Below are positions 29,012-37,825 of a stretch of DNA of 64,000 nt, piece after piece. The notes beneath the pieces were generated by a model. The model was not told the DNA's origin and searched no databases. It was given only the letters and a program-made list of their open reading frames with translations. The translations under genes were made by a program, and so were the position numbers. Origin of the DNA: JAFIEN01 sp051859505 (GTDB lineage: Bacteria; Pseudomonadota; Alphaproteobacteria; Rhodobacterales; Rhodobacteraceae); the NCBI GenBank assembly GCA_051859505.1, contig JBHYFN010000020.1, forward strand, positions 1 through 64,000, read 5' to 3'. Numbering within the stretch: the first letter of the stretch is position 1; the number at the start of each line of letters is the position of its first letter.

Positions 29012-30321
29012 ATGTCGGACCTCACACCGCGCGAGATCGTGTCGGAGCTTGATCGCTACATCATCGGCCAACGGGATGCGAAACGCGCCGTTGCCGTGGC
29101 CCTGCGCAACAGGTGGCGCCGCAAGCGGCTGGAACCCGGGTTGCGCGAAGAGGTTTACCCCAAGAACATCCTGATGATCGGCCCCACCGGGGTGGGCAAG
29201 ACCGAGATCAGCCGCAGGCTGGCCCGCCTTGCCCGGGCGCCGTTCATCAAGGTCGAGGCGACCAAGTTCACCGAGGTGGGCTATGTCGGGCGCGATGTCG
29301 AACAGATCATCCGCGATCTGGTCGATATCGCCATCTCGCAAACCCGCGAGGCGATGCGCGATGCGGTCAAGGCCAATGCGCGCAAGGCCGCCGAAGAGCG
29401 GGTGGTGACAGCCATCGCCGGCACCGACGCCCGCGAGGCCACGCGCGAGATGTTTCGCAGAAAGCTGACCTCGGGCGAGCTGGACGACACCATGATCGAG
29501 GTAGAGCTGACCGATACCTCGAATCCCCTTGGCTTTGACGTGCCCGGCCAGCCCGGAATGGGCGGCATGATGAATATCGGCGATCTGTTCGGCAAGGCAC
29601 TGGGCGGGCGCAAGGTCCGCAAGCGGATGACCGTGGCCGAAAGCTATGACGTGCTGATCGCGGATGAGGCGGACAAGCTTCTGGACGACGAAACGGTGAC
29701 GAAGGCCGCGCTCGAGGCGGTCGAGGAGAACGGGATCGTCTTTCTGGACGAGATCGACAAGGTCTGCGCCCGGTCCGAGGCCCGCGGCGCCGATGTCAGC
29801 CGCGAGGGGGTTCAGCGGGATCTCTTGCCGCTGATCGAGGGGACCACGGTTTCCACCAAGCACGGCCCGGTCAAGACGGATCATGTGCTGTTCATCGCCT
29901 CGGGAGCGTTTCATATCGCCAAGCCCTCGGATCTTCTGCCCGAGTTGCAGGGCCGGCTTCCGATCCGGGTCGAATTGCGCGACCTTACCGAAGAGGATTT
30001 CGTCCGCATCCTGACCGAGACGGACAACGCCCTGACCCTGCAATATCGCGCGCTGATGCAGACCGAGGGCGTGGCCGTGACCTTCACCGAGGATGGCATC
30101 GCCGCGCTGGCCAGGATCGCCGCCGAGGTGAACAGAAGCGTCGAGAATATCGGTGCGCGGCGTCTTTACACCGTGATGGAGCGGGTGTTCGAGGATCTGT
30201 CCTTCACCGCACCCGACCGGGATGGCGAGGCGNNNNNNNNNNCCTTGTCGATGCCGCCTTTGTCGAAGCCCATCTGGGAGAGTTGAGCCGCTCGACCGAC
30301 CTGTCCCGCTACGTTCTCTGA
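29012..30321 (+). CDS. hslU: HslU ATPase subunit, interrupted by an assembly gap
   Basis: The AAA+ unfoldase of the HslUV protease. It has Walker A GPTGVGKTE (57-65), Walker B VFLDEIDK, the pore-region and I-domain segment, and the sensor region VRILTETDNALTLQYRAL. The conserved C-terminal LSRYVL that docks into HslV follows the gap. Ten N (30233-30242) break the frame: coding resumes one frame over at 30244 (LVDAAFVEAHLGEL). The missing bases must number 2 modulo 3. An AAAGG site precedes the start. Confidence 0.92.
30233..30242. other. hslU: Assembly gap (10 N)
   Basis: Ten undetermined bases inside hslU. The number is likely a placeholder: joining the two flanks in frame requires 2, 5, 8 or more real bases, and 2 bases (one codon ending in C) would give the length expected by alignment to HslU homologs. 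Confidence 0.95.
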
Positions 30322-30388
30322 CAATATATCAGGGAAACGGCCCTGACGGATCTATCCCGCCGTTGTGCAGGGTGACATTGCTTCCTGC

Positions 30389-31618
30389 ATGGAGTTCCTG
30401 CGCTTTCTTCATGCGAACTGGACGTGGCTGCTGGCCGGGTTCATCCTGACCTTCACCTCGTCCTATGGTCAGACCTACTTCATCTCGCTTTTCGCGGGCG
30501 ACATCATGCGGGAGTTCACCCTCTCGGATGGGGAATGGGGCCTTGTCTATACGGTCGGGACGACGGCTTCCGCGATTGTCATGATCTGGGCCGGTTCGCT
30601 GACCGATCTGCTTCGGGTGCGCAGCCTTGGGGTCATGATGCTGGCGGGTCTGGCGCTGTCCTGCATCGCGATGGCGCTGCTGCCGGGGCAATGGGGCTGG
30701 GCGCTTGTCGGGGTGATCTTTGCCCTGCGGCTGTTCGGGCAGGGCATGACCAGCCATATCGCCCTGGTGGCGATGGCGCGGTGGTTCGTGGCGACCCGCG
30801 GCAGGGCCATTTCGGTTGCCTCGATGGGCTTTGCCATCGGGCAGGCCGCCCTGCCCTTCGTCTTTGTCGCGGTGCTTGGCGGGTTTGACTGGCGGATGCG
30901 TTGGGTTCTGGCCGCGGGCCTTGCCGTGGCGGTGATCCCGGCGCTCCTCGCGCTGCTGACGCGCGAACGCACGCCGCAATCGCTGGCGCAGGATGACCAG
31001 GTCTCGGGAATGTCCGGCCGACACTGGACCCGCGCCGAGGCGCTTCGCCATCCGCTGTTCTGGTTGATGGTGCCGGCCCTGCTGGCCCCTCCGGCCTGGG
31101 GCACGGCGCTGTTCTTTCAGCAGGTCCACCTGACCCAGGTGAAGGGCTGGTCACTGGCCGAGTTCGTCGCGCTGATGCCGCTTTTCACCGCTGTCCTGAT
31201 CGGGGGAACCTTTGCCTCGGGCTGGGCGATCGACCGGGTGGGGACGGGAAGGCTTGTCCCGTACTACATGGCGCCCTTCGCGGTGGGTTTTCTGATCCTC
31301 GCCCAGGCCGAGACGCTTTTCGGCGCGGCGGTGGGTCTTGTCCTTGTGGGCCTGGGTTCGGGCATGCAGGCCACGGTGCCCGGCGCGTTCTGGGCCGAAT
31401 ATTACGGCACCAGGAACCTCGGGGCGATCAAGGCCACGGCGGGATCTGTCATGATCTTCGGATCGGCCATCGGACCGGGCGTATCGGGTTGGCTGATCGA
31501 TCTGGGTGTGAGCTTTCCCGAGCAGATGACAGGCATTGCCGTCTTCTTTGTTCTTTCGGGGATTGCGGCCACCATCGGGGTCAGAAATGCAAGGCCCGCC
31601 CTATCTGCGGCGGCGTAG
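30389..31618 (+). CDS. Major facilitator superfamily transporter
   Basis: The protein has twelve predicted membrane segments, with a GSLTDLLRVRSLG loop between segments 2 and 3 and a long central loop, in the MFS layout. The substrate is unknown. ATG 30389 (MEFLRFLHANWTW) starts just before the first membrane helix; GTG at 30365 is an alternative. Its last 18 bases overlap the convergent Smr gene. Confidence 0.85.
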   Translation: MEFLRFLHANWTWLLAGFILTFTSSYGQTYFISLFAGDIMREFTLSDGEWGLVYTVGTTASAIVMIWAGSLTDLLRVRSLGVMMLAGLALSCIAMALLPGQWGWALVGVIFALRLFGQGMTSHIALVAMARWFVATRGRAISVASMGFAIGQAALPFVFVAVLGGFDWRMRWVLAAGLAVAVIPALLALLTRERTPQSLAQDDQVSGMSGRHWTRAEALRHPLFWLMVPALLAPPAWGTALFFQQVHLTQVKGWSLAEFVALMPLFTAVLIGGTFASGWAIDRVGTGRLVPYYMAPFAVGFLILAQAETLFGAAVGLVLVGLGSGMQATVPGAFWAEYYGTRNLGAIKATAGSVMIFGSAIGPGVSGWLIDLGVSFPEQMTGIAVFFVLSGIAATIGVRNARPALSAAA

Positions 31619-32221
31619 ATAGACATAAAGCGCGCCGTCACCCCCGTGGCTGGCATGGGCGCGCGACACTTGCAGCACAACCTGCGCCAGCGGCGCGATG
31701 GAGAGCCATTGCGGCACCTGCTGGCGCAAGAGGCCCCGATGAGACGGGATCGGCGCGGCATCGTCACGCTCTTTCCCCTTGCCGGTGATCACGAGGACCA
31801 GCCGCCGGCCAGCCGCATGGGAGGACATGACAAACCGCACAAGCGCCGGGTGAGCCTGGGCAAGGGTCATGCCATGCAGGTCGATCCGCGCCTCGGGCAC
31901 GAGCTTTCCGCGCTTGAGTTTTCCGAAGGATCGCGCGTCCATCCGCAGGGCAGGAAGCTCGGCCCGGTCGTCTGCAAGGCCGGCAATCAGGTTACGCGAT
32001 CCGCTGTGATCAACCCCCTCGCCGATCCGGAAATCCGGCAGGGATGGGCGGATCGGGGGCGCAGCGGGGGGCGGCGGGGCGGGGGCCGTGCCGGATGGCT
32101 GCCCCCCATCCCTATCCGGCGAAGGCTGCTTGTTGGCCCCGGAAGGAAGCCGCTTGTCGGCCTTGGTCACATGTTCCCAAAGCGCACGCTCTTCGGGAGA
32201 GATATGACGGGGGCGCCGCAT
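31601..32221 (-). CDS. Smr-domain protein
   Basis: The 206-residue protein has a proline-rich linker (about 45-60) and a C-terminal Smr domain with IDLHGMTLAQAHPAL and the VITGKG motif, ending in YVYLRRRR. Smr domains are nucleases linked to mRNA cleavage at stalled or collided ribosomes or to DNA processing. The exact role of this short form is unknown. It follows the Tim44-like gene by 21 bp on the same strand. Confidence 0.9.
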   Translation of the reverse strand: MRRPRHISPEERALWEHVTKADKRLPSGANKQPSPDRDGGQPSGTAPAPPPPAAPPIRPSLPDFRIGEGVDHSGSRNLIAGLADDRAELPALRMDARSFGKLKRGKLVPEARIDLHGMTLAQAHPALVRFVMSSHAAGRRLVLVITGKGKERDDAAPIPSHRGLLRQQVPQWLSIAPLAQVVLQVSRAHASHGGDGALYVYLRRRR

Positions 32222-32242
32222 GGAATGGACGGGGCTTGCCCG

Positions 32243-32902
32243 TCACTCGCTGGTTGCGACCAGAAGCCAGTTCGGATCCGGGGTGCCCATCGTGCGGGCG
32301 AAGGTCCAGACATCGCGCTGGCGCTTGATCTCGTTCGGGTTGCCCTCGACGATATCGCCGGCGCGGTCGCGGACGACATAGGCCAGTTCGCCGACGAAAC
32401 GCACGCTCAGCTCGGCCTCGCCGCTTTGCTTGTCGAAGGTCGCATCCTGCAGGGCAAGGTCGCTGATGCCCACGAAGGTCGCATCGATCTGCAGCCCCTC
32501 ACGTTCGCGGTGTTCGACGACCGAGGCGAAGGCCTCGTAGACTTCGGGGGACAGGAAGGGCTGAACGCTTGCCAGATCACCCTTTTCGAACGCCATCAGG
32601 ATCATCTCATAGGCGCCGCGCGCGCCCTGAAGAAAATCGTTCACGCCGAAATCGGGATCAACGCCCTTCATCGCCGCAAGCGCCTTTGCCGCATCCGAGC
32701 CCTCGGGAACGTGATCGGTGATGTCGCGATCCGGGCCGCCCTCGATCACCTCAAGGTCGGGGCGCTTGCGCTTGGAGGTCTGCGCAAGAGGCACGGGCGG
32801 TTTCTCGAACCCTTCGCGCGTCCCCAGAACAGAGCGGAGTCGCAGGATCAGGAAGATCGCGATCCCCGCCAGGACGAGCAACTGGACGATCGGAGAATTC
32901 AT
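32243..32902 (-). CDS. Tim44-like domain membrane-anchored protein
   Basis: The 219-residue protein has one N-terminal membrane helix (PIVQLLVLAGIAIFLILRL), a charged linker and a Tim44/MbA-like C-terminal domain (FLQGARGAYEMILMAFEKGDL, FLSPEVYEAF). Bacterial relatives are thought to be membrane-anchored assembly or import factors. It forms a leftward pair with the Smr gene. In related genomes, mltA is often found between them; it is absent here. Confidence 0.87.
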   Translation of the reverse strand: MNSPIVQLLVLAGIAIFLILRLRSVLGTREGFEKPPVPLAQTSKRKRPDLEVIEGGPDRDITDHVPEGSDAAKALAAMKGVDPDFGVNDFLQGARGAYEMILMAFEKGDLASVQPFLSPEVYEAFASVVEHREREGLQIDATFVGISDLALQDATFDKQSGEAELSVRFVGELAYVVRDRAGDIVEGNPNEIKRQRDVWTFARTMGTPDPNWLLVATSE

Positions 32903-33048
32903 GTTGACCTCTTTGCGGGCGCGTTTGCAGGGTCGCGGCGTGGCATATGCCGGACATCGGCCTTATGTAAGGTGGCGGTGGTATCGAGTCCACCTGTTCT
33001 GGCGATACAGCGGCGCATAGTCGCCGCAGAGGGAGCGAAGTCACGAAG

Positions 33049-33534
33049 ATGTGGGCAATTGTTGTGGTTCTGGCGATTCCCATCGTGGAAATCGCGCTCT
33101 TCATCATCGTCGGGGGCTGGATCGGTGTCATGGCAACACTGGCCCTCGTGGTTCTGTCGGCTCTTGCCGGTATCCTGCTGTTGCGGGGCCAGGGCGGAGG
33201 GGCCGCGGCAATGATGCGGCAGGGCGTGACCCAGCCGGACGATCCTGCCGAACATGTGGTGCATGGCGCGATGATCTTTCTTGCCGCGATGCTTCTGATC
33301 ATTCCGGGTTTTCTGACCGATGCCCTGGGCCTTGTCCTGCTGGTGCCGCAGGTCCGCCGATCCGCCTTCTCAGCCTTGCGCCGACGCGCCCGGATGCAGG
33401 GCATGGTGGTCGAGATGTCTTCGACATCCTACCGCGAGGCGCCGCCATCCGACCGGGTGATCGACGCGGAATTCGAAGAGGTGGACCCTCCGAAAAAGCC
33501 GACGCACGGCCCATCCGGCTGGACGAAACACTGA
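33049..33534 (+). CDS. fxsA: FxsA-family membrane protein
   Basis: The 161-residue protein has FxsA-like membrane segments (IPIVEIALFIIVGGWIG, then GAMIFLAAMLLIIPGFLTD with the GLVLLVPQVR motif) and a polar C-terminal tail. FxsA was named for suppression of phage exclusion in E. coli; its core role is unknown. It is divergent from the Tim44-like gene and lies upstream of secB. Confidence 0.93.
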   Translation: MWAIVVVLAIPIVEIALFIIVGGWIGVMATLALVVLSALAGILLLRGQGGGAAAMMRQGVTQPDDPAEHVVHGAMIFLAAMLLIIPGFLTDALGLVLLVPQVRRSAFSALRRRARMQGMVVEMSSTSYREAPPSDRVIDAEFEEVDPPKKPTHGPSGWTKH

Positions 33535-33615
33535 CCTGGCCGCTTGGGCCGCAGGCATTGAGAAGGCCTGTCGGGCCTGTTAGGTAAAGCCAACCCAATG
33601 GACCGGAGACAGATG

Positions 33616-34161
33616 ATGGCCGAAGAGAACGCCCCCGAAACGACCGGAGCGCAAGCTGCCGTTCCGCCGAAAGTCACCCAGCGCGTGATCGCCCAGTACA
33701 TCCGGGACATGTCGTTCGAGAATGCCTTGGCGCAGAAGGGGCTGACCGGCGACCTTCAGCCCGAGATCGCGGTTCAGGTGAACCTTGACGCAAGAAAGCG
33801 TCCCGTCGCCAACCAGTACGAGATCGTCACCAAGCTCAACATCACGTCGAAATCCAAGGGCAGCGGGCAGGTTCTGTTCATCATGGAGATCGAGTATTCG
33901 GGCATCTTCCACATCGAGGGCGTGCCGGAAGAACAGCTGCATGCCTATCTTCTGATCGAATGCCCGCGGATCACCTTCCCTTTCCTGCGCCGGATCGTGA
34001 GCGATGTGACGCGTGATGGTGGCTTCCCGCCGCTTAACCTCGAGATGATTGATTTCCTTGCGCTTTACCGCAACGAGCTGACGCGTCGCGTGCAGGCTCA
34101 GTCCGGCCAGACCAATGGCGAACAGGCGCCGGCAGAGCAGGCGCAGAAGCTCGACAGCTGA
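33616..34161 (+). CDS. secB: Protein-export chaperone SecB
   Basis: The 181-residue protein has the SecB fold sequence: YIRDMSFENALAQKGLTG, the LHAYLLIECPRITFPFLRRIVSDVTRDGGFPPL segment and the following FLALYRNEL. It binds unfolded preproteins and hands them to SecA as a tetramer. The start at 33616 is chosen because GGAG lies 7 bases upstream. The stop directly abuts the stop of the convergent dnaQ. Confidence 0.97.
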   Translation: MAEENAPETTGAQAAVPPKVTQRVIAQYIRDMSFENALAQKGLTGDLQPEIAVQVNLDARKRPVANQYEIVTKLNITSKSKGSGQVLFIMEIEYSGIFHIEGVPEEQLHAYLLIECPRITFPFLRRIVSDVTRDGGFPPLNLEMIDFLALYRNELTRRVQAQSGQTNGEQAPAEQAQKLDS

Positions 34162-34851
34162 TCAGTCGGCCTTGAGCCAGGCCGCATCCGCCCCCAGAGA
34201 GCGGATTAATTCGGCATGGGCCGCGGCCTCCCCCTCGGTCAGGCGCGACGGCAGGGGCGTGGGTCGCGGCCGCGGCCGCCACACCGGCCCCTCTGCCGCC
34301 GAGCGCGACCCGGATTGCGCCTCGAGGCCGAAATCCGGCTGTCGGCCGCCGATGAGTTGCAGATAGACCTCGGCCAATATCTCGCTGTCGAGCAGGGCGC
34401 CGTGCAGCGTGCGCGACGAATTGTCGATCCCGAACCTGCGGCAAAGCGCGTCAAGCGAGGCGGGAGAGCCGGGAAACTTGCGCCGGGCGATGGCCAGAGT
34501 GTCGATCGAACGCTCGATCGGGATCGGGGGGAGCTTGATCCACTCGAGCTCGGCATTGATGAACTTCATGTCGAAGGCGGCGTTGTGGATGACGAGTATC
34601 GCCTCGCCGACGAATTCGACGAACCCCGCGGCCACTTCGGCAAAGACCGGCTTGTCGCGCAGGAAGTCATCCCCCAGGCCATGCACTTCGAAAGCGCTTT
34701 GCGGCATGGAGCGCTGGGGGTTGATGTATTGATGATAGGTGCGCCCCGTCGGCACGTGATTGAACAGCTCGACCGCGCCGATCTCGACGATCCGGTCGCC
34801 TTCGGAAGGCTCGAACCCGGTTGTTTCCGTATCGAGGACAATCTCACGCAT
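34162..34851 (-). CDS. dnaQ: DNA polymerase III epsilon subunit (proofreading exonuclease)
   Basis: The 229-residue protein has the DEDDh exonuclease motifs: Exo I LDTETTGFEPSEGDRIVEIGAVE, Exo II HNAAFDMKFIN and Exo III HGALLDSEILAEVYL. It gives 3'-5' proofreading in the replicase. Its start overlaps the coaE stop by 8 bases. It is the distal gene of the leftward chain maf-aroE-coaE-dnaQ next to the origin. Confidence 0.96.
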   Translation of the reverse strand: MREIVLDTETTGFEPSEGDRIVEIGAVELFNHVPTGRTYHQYINPQRSMPQSAFEVHGLGDDFLRDKPVFAEVAAGFVEFVGEAILVIHNAAFDMKFINAELEWIKLPPIPIERSIDTLAIARRKFPGSPASLDALCRRFGIDNSSRTLHGALLDSEILAEVYLQLIGGRQPDFGLEAQSGSRSAAEGPVWRPRPRPTPLPSRLTEGEAAAHAELIRSLGADAAWLKAD

Positions 34852-35437
34852 CGTCGTTCGTTCCTTTGATCCGGGCAATGACACTCTTCACCGCCGCCTC
34901 TGCCCCCTCAAGGGTTGATGTGTCGATAACATAGGTCGCGCGCGCGCGCTTGACCTCATCGGGCAATTGGCGGGCGCGGATCAGGTCGAACTGCTCTTCG
35001 GTCATCCCCGGTCGCGCCAGAACGCGGGCGCGTTGCTGATCGGGCGTTGTCGAGACGGTCACGGTCACGTCGCAGATCGTGTCGAGACCCGCTTCGAACA
35101 GAAGCGGGATATCCAGAAGGACGATACCGTCACCGTTCCGGGCAAGGAAGCCCTGCCTGTCTTCGGCAAGGAGCGGGTGGACGATCCGTTCGATCCGTTC
35201 GAGGGCGGAGGGCTCCTTCGCGATGATGCGTTTCAGCCTGTCCCTGCTGATCGCCCCATCCTCCAGCGCCTCGGGAAACAGCGCGGCGAGGGGGGGCACG
35301 GCGCTGCCGCCCTTTGCATAGATCCGGTGCACGGCCTCATCTGCATTCCAGACGGGAATGCCGTGATCGGCGAACATCTTGGCGGTCGTCGTCTTGCCCA
35401 TGCCGATCGAACCGGTCAGGCCGATCACGACCCTCAT
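34844..35437 (-). CDS. coaE: Dephospho-CoA kinase
   Basis: The 197-residue kinase has the P-loop GLTGSIGMGKTTTAKMF, the NADEAVHRIY motif and LLDIPLLFEAG. It makes CoA from dephospho-CoA. The ATG at 35437 overlaps the aroE stop by 4 bases; the longer frame upstream reads through aroE. Length is normal. Confidence 0.96.
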   Translation of the reverse strand: MRVVIGLTGSIGMGKTTTAKMFADHGIPVWNADEAVHRIYAKGGSAVPPLAALFPEALEDGAISRDRLKRIIAKEPSALERIERIVHPLLAEDRQGFLARNGDGIVLLDIPLLFEAGLDTICDVTVTVSTTPDQQRARVLARPGMTEEQFDLIRARQLPDEVKRARATYVIDTSTLEGAEAAVKSVIARIKGTNDDA

Positions 35438-36264
35438 GCCAGAACGGCGGCCCGCAGATCGTCGTCGACTTCGGGCCTTTGTCCGAACCATCGTTCGAAG
35501 GCCGGCACCGCCTGGTGAAGAAGCATGCCCAGACCATCGACCGTGGTGCAGCCGGCGGCCCGCGCTTCGGCCAGAAGCCGGGTCTCGAGCGGGTTGTAGA
35601 CAAGATCGGTGACGGTTTGGCCGGGATGGAGGCCATCAAGGGGGATGCGAAGCTCGGGACAGCCAGTCATCCCGAGCGAGGTCGTGTTGACGATGGTGGC
35701 GGCATCTTCGATGACATTGCCGACTTGGACCCAGTCGACGATCCGCAGGCGCGAACCGAAATCGGACTTGAGCGCCTCGGCCTTGGGCCTGGTTCTGTTG
35801 GACAGAAGGATCTCTGTCGCGCCGGCTTCGATAAGCGCCTCGATCACCGCCCGGGCGGCGCCGCCGGCGCCAAGAACCGCCACCGGGCCGGCATCGGCCT
35901 GCCAGTTGGGCGCGCCGGACCGCAGGCTTGCCAGAAAACCGTAACCATCTGTATTATCGGCGTGAATCTTGCCATCACGTCGAAAGATCAGCGTATTCGC
36001 CGCGCCGATCAAGGTGGCGCGATCGCTGATCTGATCCGCGATCTGCATGACCGAAACCTTGTGCGGGATCGTGACGTTCACGCCGACGAAGCCCATCTTC
36101 GGCAAGGTCCGGATGACCTGTTCAAGATCCTCTTCATGCACGTGCAAGGGCACATAATCCCCGGCAATCCCGTAGCGGGCAAGCCAGTGACGGTGAAGGC
36201 GCGGCGACCGCGAATGCCCGATGGGGTTTCCGATCACGCCGGCGAGTGGTGCAGTGTCGGTCAC
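35434..36264 (-). CDS. aroE: Shikimate dehydrogenase
   Basis: The 276-residue protein has the substrate-binding GNPIGHSRSPRLHRHW, the catalytic Lys in NVTIPHKVSVM, DNTDGYGFLASL, and the NADP fold VLGAGGAARAVIEAL. It reduces 3-dehydroshikimate in aromatic amino-acid synthesis. The GTG start overlaps the Maf stop by 4 bases. Confidence 0.96.
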   Translation of the reverse strand: MTDTAPLAGVIGNPIGHSRSPRLHRHWLARYGIAGDYVPLHVHEEDLEQVIRTLPKMGFVGVNVTIPHKVSVMQIADQISDRATLIGAANTLIFRRDGKIHADNTDGYGFLASLRSGAPNWQADAGPVAVLGAGGAARAVIEALIEAGATEILLSNRTRPKAEALKSDFGSRLRIVDWVQVGNVIEDAATIVNTTSLGMTGCPELRIPLDGLHPGQTVTDLVYNPLETRLLAEARAAGCTTVDGLGMLLHQAVPAFERWFGQRPEVDDDLRAAVLA

Positions 36265-36860
36265 GACGGTAAAGCTCCCCTCATGGTCAGCCAGGACAGG
36301 AGCTCGACAAGCGGAAGCCCCAGGATGGCAAAGTAGTCGCCTTCGATACGGGTGAAAAGCCGGATACCTTCTTCCTCGATCTTGTAGCCGCCAACGGAGT
36401 CGAGAAGCGACGAGGCGTTGCGATCAATGTAGGCCTCGATCCATTCGTCCGAAAAGTCGCGCATCGTCAGGCGCACCTTGGCCGCATGCCGCCAGAGGGG
36501 CTTTCCATCCTGACAGACGACGACCGCCGAAATCAGGACATGGGATTTGCCCCGAAGGCCGGCCAGCTGAAGCCGCAAGTCATTGCGATCCGACGGCTTT
36601 CCCAGCACCCTGTCCTGAAAGACCAGAACCTGATCGCAGCCGATCACGAGTGCCCCGGGCACCTGGCCCGAGACCCTGAGCGCCTTCATCTCGGCCAGGG
36701 TATCGGCGATATCCTGCGGCGATGCGGCTTCGGCGGAAAGGGCGTCGCGGACTGCGACTTCATCGATACGGGCGGGCCTGACATCGACATCGACCCCGGC
36801 GCGGCGGAGGAGCGTTGCCCGGATGGTAGAGCCCGAAGCAAGGATCATAGGATCGGTCAT
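36261..36860 (-). CDS. Maf-family nucleotide pyrophosphatase
   Basis: The 199-residue protein has the Maf signature ILASGSTIRATLLRRAG, the DEVAVRD segment, GCDQVLVF and the later SVGGYKIEEEG. Maf proteins hydrolyse non-canonical or canonical nucleoside triphosphates. In alphaproteobacteria this gene is the classical neighbour of the origin. ATG 36860 has AAGG 8 bases upstream. Next rightward is the probable oriC. Confidence 0.93.
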   Translation of the reverse strand: MTDPMILASGSTIRATLLRRAGVDVDVRPARIDEVAVRDALSAEAASPQDIADTLAEMKALRVSGQVPGALVIGCDQVLVFQDRVLGKPSDRNDLRLQLAGLRGKSHVLISAVVVCQDGKPLWRHAAKVRLTMRDFSDEWIEAYIDRNASSLLDSVGGYKIEEEGIRLFTRIEGDYFAILGLPLVELLSWLTMRGALPS

Positions 36861-37082
36861 GTGGACAACCTTGTCGAGAAGCGGCGCGTTGATGCGGTAG
36901 AATGTCGGCGAGATCGGAGCATCAGATCCTTCCGAGCCGGGTTGCGTGTCCTGCCGCAGCCAATCAGGACAGATCATCCACCGTGGGCAAGCACAAGTCG
37001 TGTCTTGTGAGCGAATCCCCCGCCGGGGCGCCGGGGCTCTCGGGGAGGGTAACCTTCCGGGGGGAGGGATCAGCCGTGTTTC

Positions 37083-37097
37083 TTAACAAACCGTAAA
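37083..37097 (-). promoter_or_regulatory. CtrA-like half-site pair in oriC
   Basis: On the minus strand TTTA, 7 bases, TTAA. This is one mismatch from the TTAA-N7-TTAA core of CtrA sites. CtrA blocks initiation at the Caulobacter origin. Confidence 0.4.
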
Positions 37098-37153
37098 GAG
37101 TGCCGGCCGGGTTCCGAACAGTCCGCGCGGTCAGCGGTGGCGGTGGACGATGC

Positions 37154-37176
37154 TGTGGAGAACCGGATAATCCACA
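37154..37176. promoter_or_regulatory. Paired DnaA-box-like 9-mers
   Basis: TTCTCCACA (minus, 37154-37162) and TAATCCACA (plus, 37168-37176) face each other 5 bases apart, each one mismatch from TTATCCACA. Confidence 0.5.
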
Positions 37177-37215
37177 GAGGGGGCTCTCTCTACAGCAACA
37201 TCATCTTTTCTTTCA

Positions 37216-37230
37216 TTTACTATTCATTAA
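37216..37230 (+). promoter_or_regulatory. CtrA-like half-site pair in the AT-rich tract
   Basis: TTTA (37216-37219), 7 bases, TTAA (37227-37230), the same pattern as the site at 37083-37097. It lies inside the most AT-rich part of the intergenic region, so its match could be by composition. Confidence 0.35.
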
Positions 37231-37266
37231 GAGGGGAGGGGACTCCCTGAGGAAGGACGGCGCGAC

Positions 37267-37716
37267 GTGATCAACCTGCTGATGCCTTACTATGATTGGT
37301 TGAAGGTCGGGCATGTCGTGTCTTTGATCGCGTGGATGGCGGGGATGTTCTACCTGCCTCGCCTGTTTGTCTATCACGCGGAGCGTGCAGCTGTGGGGTC
37401 GGAGCTGGATGCGACCTTTCGGGTCATGGAGCGGAAGCTTCTGAAGCTGATCATGAACCCCTCGATGATCTCGACCTGGGTTTTCGGGCTTCTTCTGATC
37501 GGGCTGGGCATGTTCGACTGGTCTGCGGCCTGGTCATGGATCAAGCTGGTGTCCGTTCTGGCGATGACGGGGATGCATGGCTGGCTGGCTGCGCGGTGTC
37601 GGGAGTTTGCGGCAGGCGAGAATACCCGCAGCGGGCGGGCCTATCGCTGGGCCAACGAGGTTCCGACGGTATTGATGCTCGTGATCGTGATCGCGGTGAT
37701 CGTGCGACCGTTCTGA
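37267..37716 (+). CDS. hemJ: HemJ protoporphyrinogen IX oxidase
   Basis: The 149-residue membrane protein has four membrane helices with HVVSLIAWMAGMFYLPRLFVYHAE and the later GMHGWLAARCREF, typical of HemJ (UPF0093). It oxidises protoporphyrinogen IX to protoporphyrin IX. Conserved histidines (in GHVVS and VYHAE) are present. GTG 37267 follows GGAAGGA. It is the first gene to the right of the origin, where hemE or hemH-type genes lie in some relatives. Confidence 0.93.
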   Translation: MINLLMPYYDWLKVGHVVSLIAWMAGMFYLPRLFVYHAERAAVGSELDATFRVMERKLLKLIMNPSMISTWVFGLLLIGLGMFDWSAAWSWIKLVSVLAMTGMHGWLAARCREFAAGENTRSGRAYRWANEVPTVLMLVIVIAVIVRPF

Positions 37717-37825
37717 TTGACTTCGGCCCGTTTGGGCACTAGCGAAAGGCTGCCGCTCCGTCCGGAGCCTCGCATTTTCCTCAGAACAACGGAACGACGG
37801 TCGAGAGATCGTCATGGTGTGCATC

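Larger units (their letters stand above)
36861..37266. other. oriC: Probable chromosomal origin of replication (oriC)
   Basis: This 406-bp non-coding stretch is the longest in the window. Genes point leftward on the left (maf, aroE, coaE, dnaQ) and rightward on the right (hemJ, rho, mnmE, mnmG, rsmG, parA, parB). Three DnaA-box-like 9-mers with one mismatch each occur: TTGTCCACA (minus, 36860-36868), TTCTCCACA (minus, 37154-37162) and TAATCCACA (plus, 37168-37176). An unusually AT-rich run lies at about 37196-37232. Two perfect parS sites lie 3-5 kb away. No GC-skew was computed. Confidence 0.75.

Noticed and set aside
29113..29538. A small plus-strand frame inside hslU
   Set aside because: Out of frame with the strongly conserved HslU protein.
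30329..30346. Hairpin TCAGGG-AAACGG-CCCTGA after hslU
   Set aside because: Six-bp stem without a T-tract; too weak to call a terminator.
30222..30449. A plus-strand frame running across the N gap
   Set aside because: It exists only because the Ns shift the frame; hslU continues in another frame after the gap.
37717..37813. A short hairpin-like stretch upstream of rho (CTCCGTCCGGAG)
   Set aside because: Arms are short and no T-tract follows; rho leader control is possible but not supported.
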